Origin: a virus
Direction: 5' to 3' (one strand)
DNA length: 23,984 bases
Virus record (IMG/VR): IMGVR_UViG_3300031707_000173
Span: 1 to 23,984 of that record
Positions 7,705 to 15,020 of this stretch are shown one piece after another. Numbering within the stretch: position 1 is the stretch's first letter; each line of letters starts with the position of its first letter. A program made the position numbers and the translations under genes. The notes under the pieces were generated by a model. That model was not told the DNA's origin. It did not search any database and saw only the letters and a list, made by a program, of their open reading frames with translations.

Positions 7705-9219
7705 ATGGAAAGAACTAAACATAACGGAGAGGATCTTGCTGAAAAGATTATTCCTAAAACCGTAGGACAAATCAAGGTATTTAGCGAGTTGGTCAATCGC
7801 CTAACTCTTGGATATAAGATGGGGGTTCAGTATGAAGGATCTCGGGATTTATATAAGGCGCTTGGATATAAGGAAACTTTAGTATTCAGAGATTTCTATA
7901 ATAGATATACTCGGCAGGCAATGGCTAAGGCGATAATTGATCGTCCTGTAATGGCAACTTGGTCGGGGGATCTCGATTTGATTGAACCAGAGGAAGCTGA
8001 AGATACCGAGTTTGAGGAAGCTTGGGATGATCTGGATAGGAAGTTAGGAATGAAGACCTTGTTATCCAGAGTTGATAGATTAACTGGTATTGGGAGATAT
8101 GGAGTATTATTACTGGGATTAAATGATGTGACCAATCAACAAACCTTCAGTCAACCAGCCGTAAGAAATAATTATAAGTTAATCTACGTAAAGCCGTTTG
8201 GGGAAGAAACCGCAAAGATTGAATCCTTTGAAACTAATGCAAAGAATGAGAGATATGGAAAACCATTGTTTTATAATATCAATATTGTTGATGCTGCTAC
8301 TCAAACCGCTCAAACTGTAAGAATTCATCATACAAGGATTATTCATATAACTGATGATAATTTGGAATCTGAAGTATTTGGAACTCCAAGACTTGAGCCA
8401 GTATTTAATAACCTGATGGATTTGGATAAGGTGACTGGAGGAGATGCTGAAATGTTTTGGAGGGGTGCTCGTCCTGGATATCATGGAAAACTGGATCCTG
8501 AGTTTATGGCAACAGAAGCCTTCAAGACTAAGTTACAGGCTGACCTTGATGAATATGAACATAATTTGCGTAGGTTTATTATAAATGAAGGAGTTGACCT
8601 GAAGGCATTGGAAGTGCAGATTTCTGATCCTACTCCTCACGTTGATGTGATACTTCAGAATATCTCAGCCCAGACTGGAATTCCTAAAAGAGTATTGACC
8701 GGTACTGAGAGAGGGGAGTTAGCTAGTTCCCAGGATACGACTGAATGGTTATCATATGTTCAGGCAAGACGTGAGGACCATGCTGAACCTCGGATAGTTC
8801 GTCCAGTAGTTGATCGTTTTATTGAATTGGGGATATTACCTCCTACTATGAATGAGAGTTATCAGGTGAAGTGGGCAGACCTATTCTCAATCAGTGAAAA
8901 AGCAAAAGTTGATATTGGAGTGAAAAGAGCTGAAGCTTTAAGGAATTATACTTACAATGCAATGGCTCAAGTTATAATGCCTCCTGATTTATTCAATGAA
9001 AAATGCTTAGGGCTTACAAGAGATGAACTTACTCTTGCAGAAAAAATGAGAGATGAGCAATTAGGTGAAGAAGTAATGGATATAGTGAAGGATACTCTCG
9101 ATGCACAGAATGCTCCTCCACCGGCTCCAGTACAAGGAACAGGAGGAACCGGAGGAAAAGCTAAAACAGGAGCTGCTGTTAAATCGTCAGGAAGACCACC
9201 AAGACCACAAATAAGATGA
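7705..9219 (+). CDS. Portal protein (DUF1073 / phage_portal_3 family)
   Basis: This 504-residue protein forms the dodecameric DNA-entry ring at the capsid vertex. Family-type motifs include RQAMAKAIIDRPVMATW (70-86), LSRVDRLTGIGRYGVLLLGL (120-139), an FWRGARPGYHG segment in the middle, and a late QTGIPKRVLTGTERGELASS stretch. The last 40 residues are low-complexity and rich in Pro, Gly and Ala. ATG 7705 is chosen because a perfect AAGGAGG (7692-7698) lies just upstream, inside the end of the previous gene. The Mu-F-like gene overlaps its stop, the usual portal-gp7 pairing. The family shares part of its database name with anti-CBASS Acb1; no evidence here supports such an activity. Confidence 0.85.
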   Translation: MERTKHNGEDLAEKIIPKTVGQIKVFSELVNRLTLGYKMGVQYEGSRDLYKALGYKETLVFRDFYNRYTRQAMAKAIIDRPVMATWSGDLDLIEPEEAEDTEFEEAWDDLDRKLGMKTLLSRVDRLTGIGRYGVLLLGLNDVTNQQTFSQPAVRNNYKLIYVKPFGEETAKIESFETNAKNERYGKPLFYNINIVDAATQTAQTVRIHHTRIIHITDDNLESEVFGTPRLEPVFNNLMDLDKVTGGDAEMFWRGARPGYHGKLDPEFMATEAFKTKLQADLDEYEHNLRRFIINEGVDLKALEVQISDPTPHVDVILQNISAQTGIPKRVLTGTERGELASSQDTTEWLSYVQARREDHAEPRIVRPVVDRFIELGILPPTMNESYQVKWADLFSISEKAKVDIGVKRAEALRNYTYNAMAQVIMPPDLFNEKCLGLTRDELTLAEKMRDEQLGEEVMDIVKDTLDAQNAPPPAPVQGTGGTGGKAKTGAAVKSSGRPPRPQIR

Positions 9220-10175
9220 TGCCAGAAGTAGAACATATATGCACTTATGCGGCTGCCAATAGATATGATCCCACTCATACTACGGCATTGAGAAATGCTT
9301 TTGTCAGGGATATGAAGACTCGTTTTGCTGAATTGGTAAAGGTGGTTCGTTTGGCAGTTGATAAGCAGGATTGCTTTGGTTTTAAAGAAAGAAGGATTTC
9401 TACATTGCAGATGAATCCTCCAGGACAACATGCCTTTTCTTTCCTTAGAGATCCTGAAAAGATTGACGAGTTTATGAAATGGTTACAACAACAAGTTGAT
9501 AGAGGATTATTGACTCTTGGCACTTTTCACCAGATAGGTAGGGGTATAGAAAATGAATGGACCAATACTTATATACTTGATTCATACAAACGAGGATTAT
9601 TACGGGCTCAGTCAGAATTAAGGAAGGCTGGTGTAGCTATTGGGGATATTGAAATAGGGATATCAATGGGTACTCCTATTCATCTCGATAGAGTGGGGGT
9701 TCTATTCACGCGAGTATTCTCCGAATTGAAGGGAATTACCGCCGAGATGGAGAGGAACATTAGTCGAATATTGGCTCAAGGAATGATCAATGGTGAAGAC
9801 CCGATTACTCTTGCCAACAAGTTAGTTGCAGCTATTGATGGAACAGGAATGGGTACTTTAGGGATGACTGATTCTCTGGGAAGATTTATTCCGGCTTTGA
9901 CGAGAGCTAAAATGATGGCTCGTACGGAAATGATCAGAGCTTTTCATCTTGCTGCTATCCAAGAGTATAGGAACTGGGGTATCGAAGGAGTGATAGTAAT
10001 GGCTGAATGGATGACGGCACAAGATGAAAAAGTTTGCAGTCAATGTTTGGCACTTCAAGGAAAAATATTTAGTTTAGACGAAATTGAACCAATGATACCC
10101 TTACATCCTAATTGCAGATGTATTGCTTTACCGTACATTGAAGATATAACGAAGTTTTATAATATTAACGGATAG
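9216..10175 (+). CDS. Mu F-like / SPP1 gp7-like head morphogenesis protein
   Basis: This 319-residue protein overlaps the portal stop (ATGATG). The C-terminal third carries the signature of this minor head family: LTRAKMMARTEMIRAFHLA, then WMTAQDEKVCSQC and MIPLHPNCRCIALPY. The two CxxC/CxC pairs (C274, C277, C300, C302) plus H297 are a likely metal site, as in other members. Family proteins sit in the procapsid near the portal and help assembly or DNA ejection. A second ATG at 9219 would shorten it by one residue. It is followed after 11 bases by the protease/scaffold gene, itself preceded by GGAG. Confidence 0.88.
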   Translation: MMPEVEHICTYAAANRYDPTHTTALRNAFVRDMKTRFAELVKVVRLAVDKQDCFGFKERRISTLQMNPPGQHAFSFLRDPEKIDEFMKWLQQQVDRGLLTLGTFHQIGRGIENEWTNTYILDSYKRGLLRAQSELRKAGVAIGDIEIGISMGTPIHLDRVGVLFTRVFSELKGITAEMERNISRILAQGMINGEDPITLANKLVAAIDGTGMGTLGMTDSLGRFIPALTRAKMMARTEMIRAFHLAAIQEYRNWGIEGVIVMAEWMTAQDEKVCSQCLALQGKIFSLDEIEPMIPLHPNCRCIALPYIEDITKFYNING

Positions 10176-10186
10176 GAGAAAAAATT

Positions 10187-11611
10187 ATGTCAGTTTTTCT
10201 TATTTTCAAAAATAGACAAAAACCAACTCAAGTTGTAGAGACTATTCAACATGAAGGAGTTTCTCATCTGAAGGTTCCTGTGGTTATGATGGTAGAAGGA
10301 GTTCATAATGGAAGTCATGGACCTTTACTTTATACTGCAGAGGAATTAAGTAAGTTTCCAGAGGCTTGGGATGGAAGACCAGTGGTTATTGATCATCCAG
10401 AAGTTGAGGGAGTATATGTATCAGCCAACTCACCTCAAATGATAGAACAGAGGAAAATTGGGAATGTTTATAATACTCATATGGATGGATCCCGATTGGT
10501 GGCTGAACTTTGGATAAATGAGGAAAAGATAAGACAAATGTCTTCAGCTGTTCTTGCTGCCTTACAAGCTGGTCAAACCTTGGAGGTTAGTTTGGGGATG
10601 TTTACAGAAGAAGAACAAATATCAGGAACATGGCACGGTAAAACATATAATTCTATTGCTCGAAACAACAGACCAGATCACTTAGCACTTCTGCCCGGCG
10701 GTGTTGGAGCCTGTTCTATTGCAGATGGTTGTGGGACTTGTGTTAATAGTGCTTTGTGTATTAATAAGAAAGGAGGAATAGATGTGAATGAACTTGATTT
10801 TAACAAAGCGTTGAAAGATTTCTATGTAGCTCAGCTTAATGCTAATGCGGAGCAGGGATACAAAGAACTTGTTGATGCCGCTCGTTCAAAACTTGATTCC
10901 ATGGATAGTAATGATTCAATTAACTTCTTACAAGAAGTATATGATGACTTTCTTGTCTATGAGACTCGGTTAAGAATTGGTGGCGCAAAGGTCTATAAGC
11001 AGGAATACGAATACAAAGATGGTGCCGTTGTATTAAAAGGTAATCCTACTGAAGTTAGAAAGAAAGTGGAATACGTAGCACTTGCCGAAGGTTCTGGCAT
11101 TGAAAGGACCAAGTTTAATAACAATTCAAATAAGGAGGAACACGAAATGGCAGATAATGCTGAAAAATGCGCTCCCTGTATTAAGAAGAAAGTGGATGCT
11201 TTGATAGCTCACACATCAAAGAAATTTGCTGAAACTGATAGGGGGTGGCTTGAAACTTTTTCCGAAGATCAGTTGGATAAAATGATTCCAACCGTGATTG
11301 AGAAAGAAGTTACCAAGGAGGTGAATGTTCTCACTGATGCTCAAAAAGCCGCTCTCGCCTATGGTGAGAAAGTGCTGAAAGAAAGACGTGAGAAGCTGAT
11401 TAAAGGAATTCAGACCAACGCGAAAGATGTTTGGTCCGATGCTGATCTGGATGACATGGATGAAGTAAAACTTGAAAAAGTATTTATTTCTATTAACAAG
11501 GTTAAGATTGATGAATTTGACTACTCTGTAGCCGGAGAGGTTGAACTCAATGTTAACGAGTGTAAGGAAGCTCCGCTTCTTCTTACTGGGGCTAAACTTA
11601 AAACTAAATAA
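10187..11611 (+). CDS. DUF2213-type prohead protease fused to scaffold
   Basis: This 474-residue protein has GGAG ahead of ATG 10187. Residues about 15-190 match the DUF2213 phage family (KVPVVMMVEGVHNG, WDGRPVVIDHP, QRKIGNVYNTHMDGSRLVAE, EVSLGMFTEEEQ, RPDHLALLPGGVGACS), which sits just before capsid genes and is thought to be a prohead maturation protease. Residues about 200-474 are charged and helical, as expected of a scaffold. Two in-frame internal starts with strong SDs are visible (GTG 10784 and ATG 11147). The layout resembles lambda C/Nu3, where the scaffold is made from an internal start of the protease gene. The catalytic residues cannot be assigned with confidence; conserved His in VIDHP and Ser in EVSLGM are candidates. 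Confidence 0.8.
   Translation: MSVFLIFKNRQKPTQVVETIQHEGVSHLKVPVVMMVEGVHNGSHGPLLYTAEELSKFPEAWDGRPVVIDHPEVEGVYVSANSPQMIEQRKIGNVYNTHMDGSRLVAELWINEEKIRQMSSAVLAALQAGQTLEVSLGMFTEEEQISGTWHGKTYNSIARNNRPDHLALLPGGVGACSIADGCGTCVNSALCINKKGGIDVNELDFNKALKDFYVAQLNANAEQGYKELVDAARSKLDSMDSNDSINFLQEVYDDFLVYETRLRIGGAKVYKQEYEYKDGAVVLKGNPTEVRKKVEYVALAEGSGIERTKFNNNSNKEEHEMADNAEKCAPCIKKKVDALIAHTSKKFAETDRGWLETFSEDQLDKMIPTVIEKEVTKEVNVLTDAQKAALAYGEKVLKERREKLIKGIQTNAKDVWSDADLDDMDEVKLEKVFISINKVKIDEFDYSVAGEVELNVNECKEAPLLLTGAKLKTK
10771..10776 (+). promoter_or_regulatory. Internal SD (AGGAGG) ahead of in-frame GTG 10784
   Basis: AGGAGG lies 7 bases before an in-frame GTG (MNELDFNKAL if initiated), just where the protease-like region ends. 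ATG 10782 is also present but is out of frame and followed immediately by TGA, so it would be a dead start. Confidence 0.5.
10784..11611 (+). CDS. Possible nested scaffold product from internal GTG
   Basis: This would be a 275-residue product in the same frame as the protease/scaffold gene. It starts after the Cys-rich GACSIADGCGTC segment that closes the protease-like region, so it would comprise the full helical part alone. Support is the well-spaced AGGAGG, the domain boundary and the lambda Nu3 precedent. Against it, GTG is weaker than ATG and a stronger internal ATG lies further down. It shares its stop with the parent. Confidence 0.4.
   Translation: MNELDFNKALKDFYVAQLNANAEQGYKELVDAARSKLDSMDSNDSINFLQEVYDDFLVYETRLRIGGAKVYKQEYEYKDGAVVLKGNPTEVRKKVEYVALAEGSGIERTKFNNNSNKEEHEMADNAEKCAPCIKKKVDALIAHTSKKFAETDRGWLETFSEDQLDKMIPTVIEKEVTKEVNVLTDAQKAALAYGEKVLKERREKLIKGIQTNAKDVWSDADLDDMDEVKLEKVFISINKVKIDEFDYSVAGEVELNVNECKEAPLLLTGAKLKTK
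11132..11138 (+). promoter_or_regulatory. Internal SD (AAGGAGG) ahead of in-frame ATG 11147
   Basis: A perfect AAGGAGG lies 8 bases before an in-frame ATG deep inside the protease/scaffold gene. It is as good as or better than the SDs of the separate head genes nearby. In the parent it encodes Lys-Glu-Glu, so the amino-acid sequence alone does not require this exact base string. Confidence 0.6.
11147..11611 (+). CDS. Nested in-frame scaffold protein (internal ATG)
   Basis: This would be a 154-residue product starting MADNAEKCAPCIKKKVDAL and ending with the parent protein. It has strongly charged helical segments (TVIEKEVTKEVNVLTDAQKA, EKVLKERREKLIKG) and a CAPC pair near its start. The size and composition fit a phage scaffold that packs inside the procapsid and is then degraded by the full-length protease. 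The evidence is the perfect SD and ATG in frame plus the known protease/scaffold arrangement. Alternatively the SD could be a translational pause site within one long protein. Confidence 0.6.
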   Translation: MADNAEKCAPCIKKKVDALIAHTSKKFAETDRGWLETFSEDQLDKMIPTVIEKEVTKEVNVLTDAQKAALAYGEKVLKERREKLIKGIQTNAKDVWSDADLDDMDEVKLEKVFISINKVKIDEFDYSVAGEVELNVNECKEAPLLLTGAKLKTK

Positions 11612-11625
11612 GAGGAGGACTGAAA

Positions 11626-12108
11626 ATGAGTATAGATCGTTATACTATTAAGCTGAAAAGTTACTTGGATGTGTTCATTGAGAAATATGCTCATGAGGCA
11701 TTTTATCCAGGAGCTTTATTACTTCTGAACGCAGATGATGAGTTGGAGGTACATGATGATGATGCTCCTGCAGCATTCGTTCCTATCATAGCGATAGAGG
11801 ATGCTTTGCAGGGGAAGGGAATTAATGATGCCTATGCAGCTGGCGATTGGGTTCGTGGTTGGATTCCCACTAGGGGAGATATCTTTTATGGTATTCTTGC
11901 TGATGGTGAACATGTAGCCATTGGGGAATTTCTGCAGTCTTATGGTACTTCAGGGTATCTTGAAAAACAGACTGGTACTGGACATCCTGTGGCTATTGCC
12001 CTGGAACATTTGGATCTTTCAGGTTCAGATAGTTCAGAAGCTCCCGATCCTAACAATCCTGTCAGCCCGTTCGGATACAACAGGAGAATCAAAGCTATGG
12101 TAATTTAA
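11626..12108 (+). CDS. Putative capsid decoration / cement protein
   Basis: This 160-residue protein sits between the protease/scaffold and the major capsid gene, the standard position for a head decoration protein. A strong AGGAGG lies 9 bases before ATG 11626. The middle (FYPGALLLLNADDELEVHDD, FVPIIAIEDALQGKGINDAY, WIPTRGDIFYGILADGEHV) reads as a compact beta-barrel, similar to lambda gpD or DUF2190-type capsid cement proteins (fold inference). A Ser/Asp/Pro-rich stretch (SGSDSSEAPDPNNP) and a basic tail follow. The high SD quality suggests high copy number. The name depends partly on position. Confidence 0.65.
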   Translation: MSIDRYTIKLKSYLDVFIEKYAHEAFYPGALLLLNADDELEVHDDDAPAAFVPIIAIEDALQGKGINDAYAAGDWVRGWIPTRGDIFYGILADGEHVAIGEFLQSYGTSGYLEKQTGTGHPVAIALEHLDLSGSDSSEAPDPNNPVSPFGYNRRIKAMVI

Positions 12109-12127
12109 TTTAAGAAAGGAGAAAATA

Positions 12128-13246
12128 ATGAAGACAAGCGTTGATTTAATTGGTATGGATGGAAGAGCCAGAGGTGAAGTTGCCAGAATGTTGGCAGGTA
12201 AGAAACTGGATCCTCACAGAATGCGTCCTTTCATCGGTGAAGATGGGGTGACCTCATATTTTACCGTTTTTAAAGGCGGTGATCCTGAGGACATAAAGAG
12301 CTACCAGGTAGTTCCAGCTCCCATGAATGTGAATGCTACTCTCCGTAGGGATGAGTGGAAAGTCCTTGATGAGGCAGTAGTAAGAGCTAAAGATTACAGA
12401 CTCGGTGGAGTTGAGGATCTTATTTCAAAAGGTCTTACCTTCCAGCTGGGAAATGCTATGGGAACTACGATGCTTGAATGGCATGATATGGTTGGTGATC
12501 TGGAAGCTGATATCTCTATGGACGGTGTAAGCCGGGCTCTTGGTAACAGACCAGATTTTCAGTTCAACTATATTCCAATACCGATCGTTCACGTTGATTA
12601 TGAAATTAACTTGAGGGAATTGGAAACAAGTAGGAACATGGGAAACCCCCTGGATACCACAATGGCTGAAAGAGCCACTCGGGCGGTTATGGAGAAATTG
12701 GAGAATATGCTTTTCACCAACTTAACTTTCAGTTTTGGGGAGAAAGATTCTCACAACCGGAATACCATATACAGTTATGTCAATCACCCAAATAGGAATC
12801 AGATTAGTTTGGTTCATGCTTGGAATGATTCGGCTACTACTGGTAAGGACATTGTTGACGAGATCATAACCTGGAAACAGGCTAGTATTGATGATCGTCA
12901 TTACGGTCCATGGCAGATTTATATTCCACCGGCTTATGAGACTGTATTGGATGAGGACTACGTTGGTTCTACTCCTGATACTGCTCCGAATCAGACTATA
13001 CGTCAGAGGATTATGGCTATTGATAGGATTGCCGGTATTAAGGTTATTGATACCTTGGCAGCTAATACCGTTCTGTTTATTCAGATGACTCCTGATGTAG
13101 TTCGTTTAATTCAGGGTCTTCCTCTGCAGAACGTTCAGTGGGAAACTGAAGGGAAGTTCGTTGAGAAATTCAAAGTTCTTACCATACAGGTTCCTCAGAT
13201 TAGGGCTGACGCTGATGGAAGAAGTGGAGTACTCCATATAGCATAA
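12128..13246 (+). CDS. Major capsid protein
   Basis: This 372-residue protein follows the decoration gene by 19 bases, with AAAGGAG ahead of ATG 12128. Features of HK97-fold capsid proteins in the DUF2184/encapsulin-like group include an N-terminal stretch with LRRDEWKVLDEAVVRAKDYR, the VHVDYEINLRELETSR segment, a helix that ends the DTTMAERATRAVMEKLEN region, and a C-terminal IQGLPLQNVQWE plus KVLTIQVPQIRADADGR ending. It has no obvious N-terminal scaffold domain of its own, in keeping with a separate scaffold upstream. It should be the most abundant product of the window. A small hairpin follows its stop. Confidence 0.82.
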   Translation: MKTSVDLIGMDGRARGEVARMLAGKKLDPHRMRPFIGEDGVTSYFTVFKGGDPEDIKSYQVVPAPMNVNATLRRDEWKVLDEAVVRAKDYRLGGVEDLISKGLTFQLGNAMGTTMLEWHDMVGDLEADISMDGVSRALGNRPDFQFNYIPIPIVHVDYEINLRELETSRNMGNPLDTTMAERATRAVMEKLENMLFTNLTFSFGEKDSHNRNTIYSYVNHPNRNQISLVHAWNDSATTGKDIVDEIITWKQASIDDRHYGPWQIYIPPAYETVLDEDYVGSTPDTAPNQTIRQRIMAIDRIAGIKVIDTLAANTVLFIQMTPDVVRLIQGLPLQNVQWETEGKFVEKFKVLTIQVPQIRADADGRSGVLHIA

Positions 13247-13257
13247 ATAATTAATAA

Positions 13258-13278
13258 GATACTAATCAAGTACCTTTT
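13258..13278 (+). terminator. Weak hairpin after the major capsid gene
   Basis: TACT (13260-13263), loop AATCA, AGTA (13269-13272), then CCTTTT. The stem is only 4 bp, so termination would be partial at best. It shares the loop and the preceding CTAATCA string with the stronger hairpin after the tail tube gene. Confidence 0.3.
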
Positions 13279-13291
13279 AAAACTAAAGATT

Positions 13292-13657
13292 ATGGAACGT
13301 ACTAAAAGTACTGAACCAGCGATAAGACCTGATGGTAAGATTCGTTGGAAGAAAGAAGGTAGAGGAGTTTTCCGTCTGAAAAATCATATTTACCGACCAG
13401 GAGAAATCTTTTGGGCTCGTCCCGATGAGATATCACCTCAGTTCAGAGATTTAATAAAACCGGTTGATGTTGAGGCAGAAACAATATTAGCCTCTGCTCC
13501 GGTTAAAGAAGAACTTGTTATAAAACCAGCCTACTCCAAGGTAAAAAGAGAATCCAGTAATTTTTGGGATATACTTGATGGGGAAGGAAAACAAGTTAAT
13601 GAAAAGGCTTTAAGAGAGGAACAGGCTGACGAGTATTTGGAATCATTAGCAAAATGA
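13292..13657 (+). CDS. Small conserved-looking phage head protein, function unknown
   Basis: This 121-residue protein is basic at the N-terminus and acidic at the C-terminus. The core (GRGVFRLKNHIYRPGEIFWA, then ISPQFRDLIKPVD) has the look of small proteins found just behind phage capsid genes, with an 'R..N..Y.PGE.F.A...I....RD' pattern, but I cannot give it a function. No clear SD precedes ATG 13292, unlike its neighbours, so it may depend on a local transcript or be poorly translated. It ends in an ATGA overlap with the first gene of the glycan cassette. Confidence 0.6.
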   Translation: MERTKSTEPAIRPDGKIRWKKEGRGVFRLKNHIYRPGEIFWARPDEISPQFRDLIKPVDVEAETILASAPVKEELVIKPAYSKVKRESSNFWDILDGEGKQVNEKALREEQADEYLESLAK

Positions 13658-14379
13658 TCTGGAAAGTTCCTCCAATCTGGGAAGATGGAGAGGTATGGAT
13701 ACTTGGTGGTGGACCATCTGTTACAAAGCAGTTTGGTATACCTGATGAAGTGGTAAATGATGTTATCAACAAAGTTCAACCACCAAGTGCCTATTCTCCC
13801 TACATGGAAGCCATTCATAAAAAACACGTGATTGGAATAAATGTATCCTTTCTGATTGGTAAATGGATAGATATGTGTTTCTTTGGGGATGTTAAATTTT
13901 TTAGACAATATAAAGAAGCTCTGGCTTCTTGGCCTGGTTTGAAGGTGGCTTGTGATCCAGGAGCATCAAGGCTTACTTGGATAAAGTACCTGGAGAGAGA
14001 TACTTCCCACTCTCTTGGGATTAGTAAGAGAGTTAATGCCGTATCATGGAATCTCAATAGTGGAGCGGCTGCTATAAGTCTGGCAGCTCATACGGGAGCG
14101 AAAAGAATCATATTAGTGGGATTCGATATGTCTCTGAATGGTAATGGTAATAAGCATTGGCATAAGTTATATGAACCAATACTTTCGCAACAAGATATAA
14201 GAGGTTTAAGGAAAATAGGGATTAGACATAAAACTGCCCCAATGCCTTTTGGAAGACATTTGAGAGGATTTCCACAGATGCTAAAAGATGCCCAAGCAAG
14301 AGGTATTGAAATTATTAATGCTTGTCCTGAAAGTGCTATAACCGTATTTCCTAAATGCAATGTAAAGGATCTATTATGA
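13654..14379 (+). CDS. DUF115 / MAF-like Rossmann protein, likely sugar-transfer related
   Basis: This 241-residue protein has VWILGGGPSV (14-23) as a glycine-rich nucleotide-binding loop, INVSFLIGKWIDMCFFGD (62-79), SGAAAISLAAHTGAKRIILV (136-155), GFDMS (156-160) and a KHWH motif (167-170). This set matches the DUF115/MptE-like family, which includes motility accessory factors and resembles GT42 sialyltransferases; many phage copies exist without tested function. It probably handles a nucleotide-sugar or transfers an acidic sugar. It opens the seven-gene cassette by ATGA overlap with the head gene before it. Confidence 0.75.
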   Translation: MIWKVPPIWEDGEVWILGGGPSVTKQFGIPDEVVNDVINKVQPPSAYSPYMEAIHKKHVIGINVSFLIGKWIDMCFFGDVKFFRQYKEALASWPGLKVACDPGASRLTWIKYLERDTSHSLGISKRVNAVSWNLNSGAAAISLAAHTGAKRIILVGFDMSLNGNGNKHWHKLYEPILSQQDIRGLRKIGIRHKTAPMPFGRHLRGFPQMLKDAQARGIEIINACPESAITVFPKCNVKDLL

Positions 14380-15020
14380 AAGCTTTTATTATAAATTACA
14401 ATCGTTTGACATTACCACGCAATATGGCCCTATGGTTATTTGATAGAGGAGTAGAGCCTATCTTTATAGATAATAAGTCAGACTATCCTCCTTTGGTAAA
14501 ATACTATAGCAACTGCCCTTTCCAAGTTCTTTTTATGAAGGCTAACTATGGTCATAAGGTATTTTGGGATTGTAAATTATATGAGTTGCTTAAACCTAAT
14601 GAAAGATACATTCTAACTGATCCTGATTTAGACTTGGAGGGAATACCAGATGATTTTCTTACCGTATTAAATGAAGGGTTAAATAAATATAGGGAGTATA
14701 ACAAATGTGGTTTCTCCCTTGAAATAAATGATTTACCTGACACACCTGAGGGTAATCTTATAAGAAATCAAGTTGAACCAAGATATTGGAGAAGAAGGAA
14801 AGGTAAGATGTATTTTAATGCACCTATTGATACCACCTTTGCCTTATATAGAGAAAGGTCTAATAGATATTTTCATGAGGCATTAAGAACAGATAGACCT
14901 TATACGGCAAAACATATACCTTGGTATTATTATCATATTAGTGAATTACCAGAAGATGAACAATACTATTACTCAACTGCCAATGGAAGTTCTAGTGGTA
15001 AACAAAGATTAGTGCCATGA
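14376..15020 (+). CDS. GT-A type glycosyltransferase with DPDLD motif
   Basis: I choose ATG 14376 (MKAFIINYNRLTLPR), which gives an ATGA overlap like its neighbours and has AAAGGA about 6 bases upstream, over ATG 14355, which would add seven residues. The product has 214 residues: IINYNRL at the start, IFIDNKSDYPP (29-39), and ILTDPDLDL (79-87) as the DxD-type metal/nucleotide-sugar site. A C-terminal YHEALR-like helix and a WYYYHISELPEDE tail follow. It looks like a compact GT2-related transferase seen in environmental phages. The sugar and acceptor are unknown. Confidence 0.75.
   Translation: MKAFIINYNRLTLPRNMALWLFDRGVEPIFIDNKSDYPPLVKYYSNCPFQVLFMKANYGHKVFWDCKLYELLKPNERYILTDPDLDLEGIPDDFLTVLNEGLNKYREYNKCGFSLEINDLPDTPEGNLIRNQVEPRYWRRRKGKMYFNAPIDTTFALYRERSNRYFHEALRTDRPYTAKHIPWYYYHISELPEDEQYYYSTANGSSSGKQRLVP

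Noticed and set aside
7705-9219. Anti-CBASS (Acb1) nuclease activity in the portal protein
   Set aside because: Databases use that name for part of the family. I see no pair of H-x-T/S motifs in the arrangement of Acb1, only an HHT string in a beta-strand, and the neighbours fit a portal.
11313-11325. A third internal start (GTG 11321) in the scaffold region
   Set aside because: The AAGGAG runs directly into the GTG, leaving no spacer, and ATG 11325 is out of frame.
13292-13309. Shared MERTK start of the portal and the 121-residue head protein as a sign of duplication or a localisation tag
   Set aside because: Only five residues agree, the DNA differs in codon choice, and nothing after them aligns.
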